Positions 18,599-20,095 of a stretch of 20,095 nucleotides of DNA are shown here, in pieces; the first letter of the stretch is position 1, and each line of letters starts with the position of its first letter. This DNA comes from JACPYF01 sp947085525 (lineage in GTDB: Bacteria; Patescibacteriota; Saccharimonadia; Saccharimonadales; Saccharimonadaceae), in contig CAMTWU010000010.1 in NCBI GenBank assembly GCA_947085525.1, forward strand, positions 1-20,095. Reading direction: 5' to 3'. The notes under the pieces are model-generated. The model saw only the letters and a program-made list of their open reading frames with translations, had not been told where the DNA came from and ran no database searches. A program made the position numbers and the translations under genes.

Positions 18599-19849
18599 AT
18601 GCAAGAACTTTCTAAATATGCTGTTGGTTTAGATATCGGCACAACAACAGTCCGTTGTGTGGTGGGTCATCGCGACGAGGGATCGGCCAGTCCGACGGTT
18701 ATTGGTATTGGCGAAGCGCCGAACGGTGGTATGCGTAAAGGTGTTGTCGTCAATCTTGTGACAACTGCTCAGGCAGTCGACAAAGCACTAGAAGAAGCCG
18801 AGAGAATATCTGGTCATCAAATCGACGGAGCAACGATCAGTATCAACGGCAATCACGTACTAGGTATGAGCTCACGTGGTGTTGTAGCTGTCGGCAGTCG
18901 CGACCACGAAATTAGCGAAGAAGATTTAGCCCGTGTAGAAGATGCAGCAACTGTAGTGCAGCTACCAGCTAATCGTGAAATATTAGACGTCACACCCCGA
19001 AGCTTTTCACTAGATGATCAAGATAATATACGCGATCCGATAGGAATGAACGGTGTTCGTCTAGAGGTAGACGCATATGTCATCACTGCGCTGACTCCGA
19101 ACCTCAAGAATTTATTAAAGGTGGCAGAGATGACGAAAACTGGCGTGCATCACAGTGTTCCAGCTGGTTTGGCTGCTGCTCACGCAGTACTGACCGATCG
19201 TCAAAAAGAAAATGGTGTGATTTTGATTGATATTGGCGGCACAACCACAAACTTGGCAGTGTATGACGAAGGTGATTTGCAACATGTTGCAGTACTGCCT
19301 GTTGGTGGAGTCAATATCACCAATGATCTAGCTGTTGGTTTGAAAGTCGACCTAGATATCGCTGAAAAAGTGAAAGTGCAGCATGCAGTTGCAGTGTCAG
19401 ATGCTAGAAAAGCCAAAGACAAGAAAGTAACAATCAAAACTAGTTCACAAACCTATGATTTTGATACAGATACGATTGATGATGTTGTTGAAGCTCGGCT
19501 AGAAGAGATATTCGAAGCAGTCAATGACGAACTCAAGGGAATCGGACGACGGGCAAACTTGCCAGGTGGAGCTATTTTGACTGGTGGAACGGCTCAGATC
19601 AAGGGAATTGATGCATATGCCAAGGAAGCTTTGCAATTAGCAGTAAAAATAGGTGCATGTGAAGGGTATGGTGGTGTGGCCGAGAATATCACAAAGCCGC
19701 AATACGCAACATCAGTTGGTTTGATGTTGATGGATCTAGACAGTCAAAACAGAGGTGGTGGACATCATTATGATAGTCACGGGTCTGGTTTTTCAATCAG
19801 CCAAATCACCACGCTGATAAAAGGCATTGTCGGCAAATTTCGCTCATAA
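18599..19849 (+). CDS. ftsA: Cell division protein FtsA
   Basis: FtsA is the actin-like ATPase that ties the FtsZ ring to the membrane. Phosphate-1 motif LDIGTTTVR (11-19), the 1C subdomain around 85-165 (SINGNHVLGMSSRGVVAV), phosphate-2 LIDIGGTTTNLAVY (209-222) and adenosine motif GGAILTGGTAQIKG (about 353-366) are all present. The last 15 residues (QITTLIKGIVGKFRS) form the amphipathic membrane-targeting helix. At 416 residues it has normal length. The ATG at 18599 is correct because the usual start (YAVGLDIGT) follows at once. A near-leaderless transcript is expected. ftsZ follows after 91 bp with its own promoter. Confidence 0.95.
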   Translation: MQELSKYAVGLDIGTTTVRCVVGHRDEGSASPTVIGIGEAPNGGMRKGVVVNLVTTAQAVDKALEEAERISGHQIDGATISINGNHVLGMSSRGVVAVGSRDHEISEEDLARVEDAATVVQLPANREILDVTPRSFSLDDQDNIRDPIGMNGVRLEVDAYVITALTPNLKNLLKVAEMTKTGVHHSVPAGLAAAHAVLTDRQKENGVILIDIGGTTTNLAVYDEGDLQHVAVLPVGGVNITNDLAVGLKVDLDIAEKVKVQHAVAVSDARKAKDKKVTIKTSSQTYDFDTDTIDDVVEARLEEIFEAVNDELKGIGRRANLPGGAILTGGTAQIKGIDAYAKEALQLAVKIGACEGYGGVAENITKPQYATSVGLMLMDLDSQNRGGGHHYDSHGSGFSISQITTLIKGIVGKFRS

Positions 19850-19859
19850 TTAAACCTAT

Positions 19860-19888
19860 TTGATAGTTGCAAGCGAGCCGTGTATACT
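19860..19888 (+). promoter_or_regulatory. Promoter of ftsZ
   Basis: TTGATA (19860-19865), 17-bp spacer, TATACT (19883-19888). Start near 19895, giving a leader of about 46 nt. GGGAATGGGG (19921-19930) may supply a weak ribosome site. Confidence 0.8.
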
Positions 19889-19940
19889 GAGTATATAACA
19901 GATACGAATATAGAATTATAGGGAATGGGGAAAATTATTT

Positions 19941-20095
19941 ATGCCTGAAGTGAAACCAAGTGATATCCAAACTTTTGCAAATATTAAAGTCGTGGGTGTT
20001 GGTGGTGCAGGTGGGTCTGCAATAAACCGTATGAAAGATGCGGGTTTGCACGGAGTACAATTTGTCGCGATTAATACAGATGCACAAGCTCTGCA
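19941..20095 (+). CDS. ftsZ: Cell division protein FtsZ, 5' part only
   Basis: The gene starts at ATG 19941 and runs off the window end. The 51 or so residues visible read MPEVKPSDIQTFANIKVVGVGG and onwards to AINTDAQAL. The IKVVGVGGAGGSAINRM segment is the N-terminal GTP-binding loop of FtsZ, and FVAINTDAQAL the next strand (in many FtsZ VDFVAINTDAQAL). FtsZ is the tubulin-like GTPase that builds the division ring. The order ftsA-ftsZ is the usual one. The rest of the gene cannot be judged. Confidence 0.95.
   Translation, partial: MPEVKPSDIQTFANIKVVGVGGAGGSAINRMKDAGLHGVQFVAINTDAQAL

Overview
The window looks like the chromosome of a Patescibacteria/CPR bacterium, most likely a Candidatus Saccharibacteria (TM7) member. 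This is inferred from protein style and gene content, not from a database match: a four-repeat S1, a short IF-2, a 71-residue S21, a KGG-repeat stress protein, a DUF5663-type protein, a 104-residue winged-helix regulator, and many small unrecognised proteins. UGA works as a normal stop (for example the rpsU stop overlapping the yqeY start), so the recoded UGA of Gracilibacteria/Absconditabacteria does not apply.

Layout. 1-170: a 5S rRNA and its terminator, the end of an rRNA operon. 180-4100: an accessory stretch with a small unknown protein, a highly structured gene-free interval (690-970), a TIR-like putative defence effector, a DUF1801/YdhG-like protein on the minus strand, and a two-gene unit ending in a very acidic 479-residue protein. 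4190-5740: a strongly promoted KGG stress protein facing a minus-strand pair (zinc-ribbon metallopeptidase and ROK kinase). 5740-6230: a second structured gene-free interval. 6230-10350: a membrane-anchored Lys/Ala/Glu-rich protein, then rpsA-infB, then the DUF5663-type gene. 10290-13690: priA-def-fmt on the minus strand. 13700-14775: a degenerate phosphoribosyltransferase-like gene and a winged-helix regulator. 14900-18530: recJ, rpsU, yqeY, adk, map. 18560-20095: ftsA and the start of ftsZ, cut by the window end.

How the genes work together. Most are core information-processing and division genes: initiation (S1, IF-2, methionyl-tRNA formylation by Fmt), N-terminal maturation (Def, Map), replication restart and repair (PriA, RecJ), adenylate balance (Adk) and Z-ring assembly (FtsA, FtsZ).

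The most unusual signals are non-coding. (1) Three copies of a small structured motif, one at 836-887 and an inverted pair at 5829-6067, share identical internal-loop bases while both flanking helices change sequence and keep pairing. (2) Many start codons sit 7-12 bases after a -10 hexamer, including a palindromic -10 shared by divergent priA and the PRTase-like gene, pointing to leaderless or near-leaderless transcripts. (3) Several structures sit tightly against genes: a terminator inside the end of fmt, a hairpin between Shine-Dalgarno and start of rpsA, and a 125-base inverted-repeat element filling the gap before recJ.
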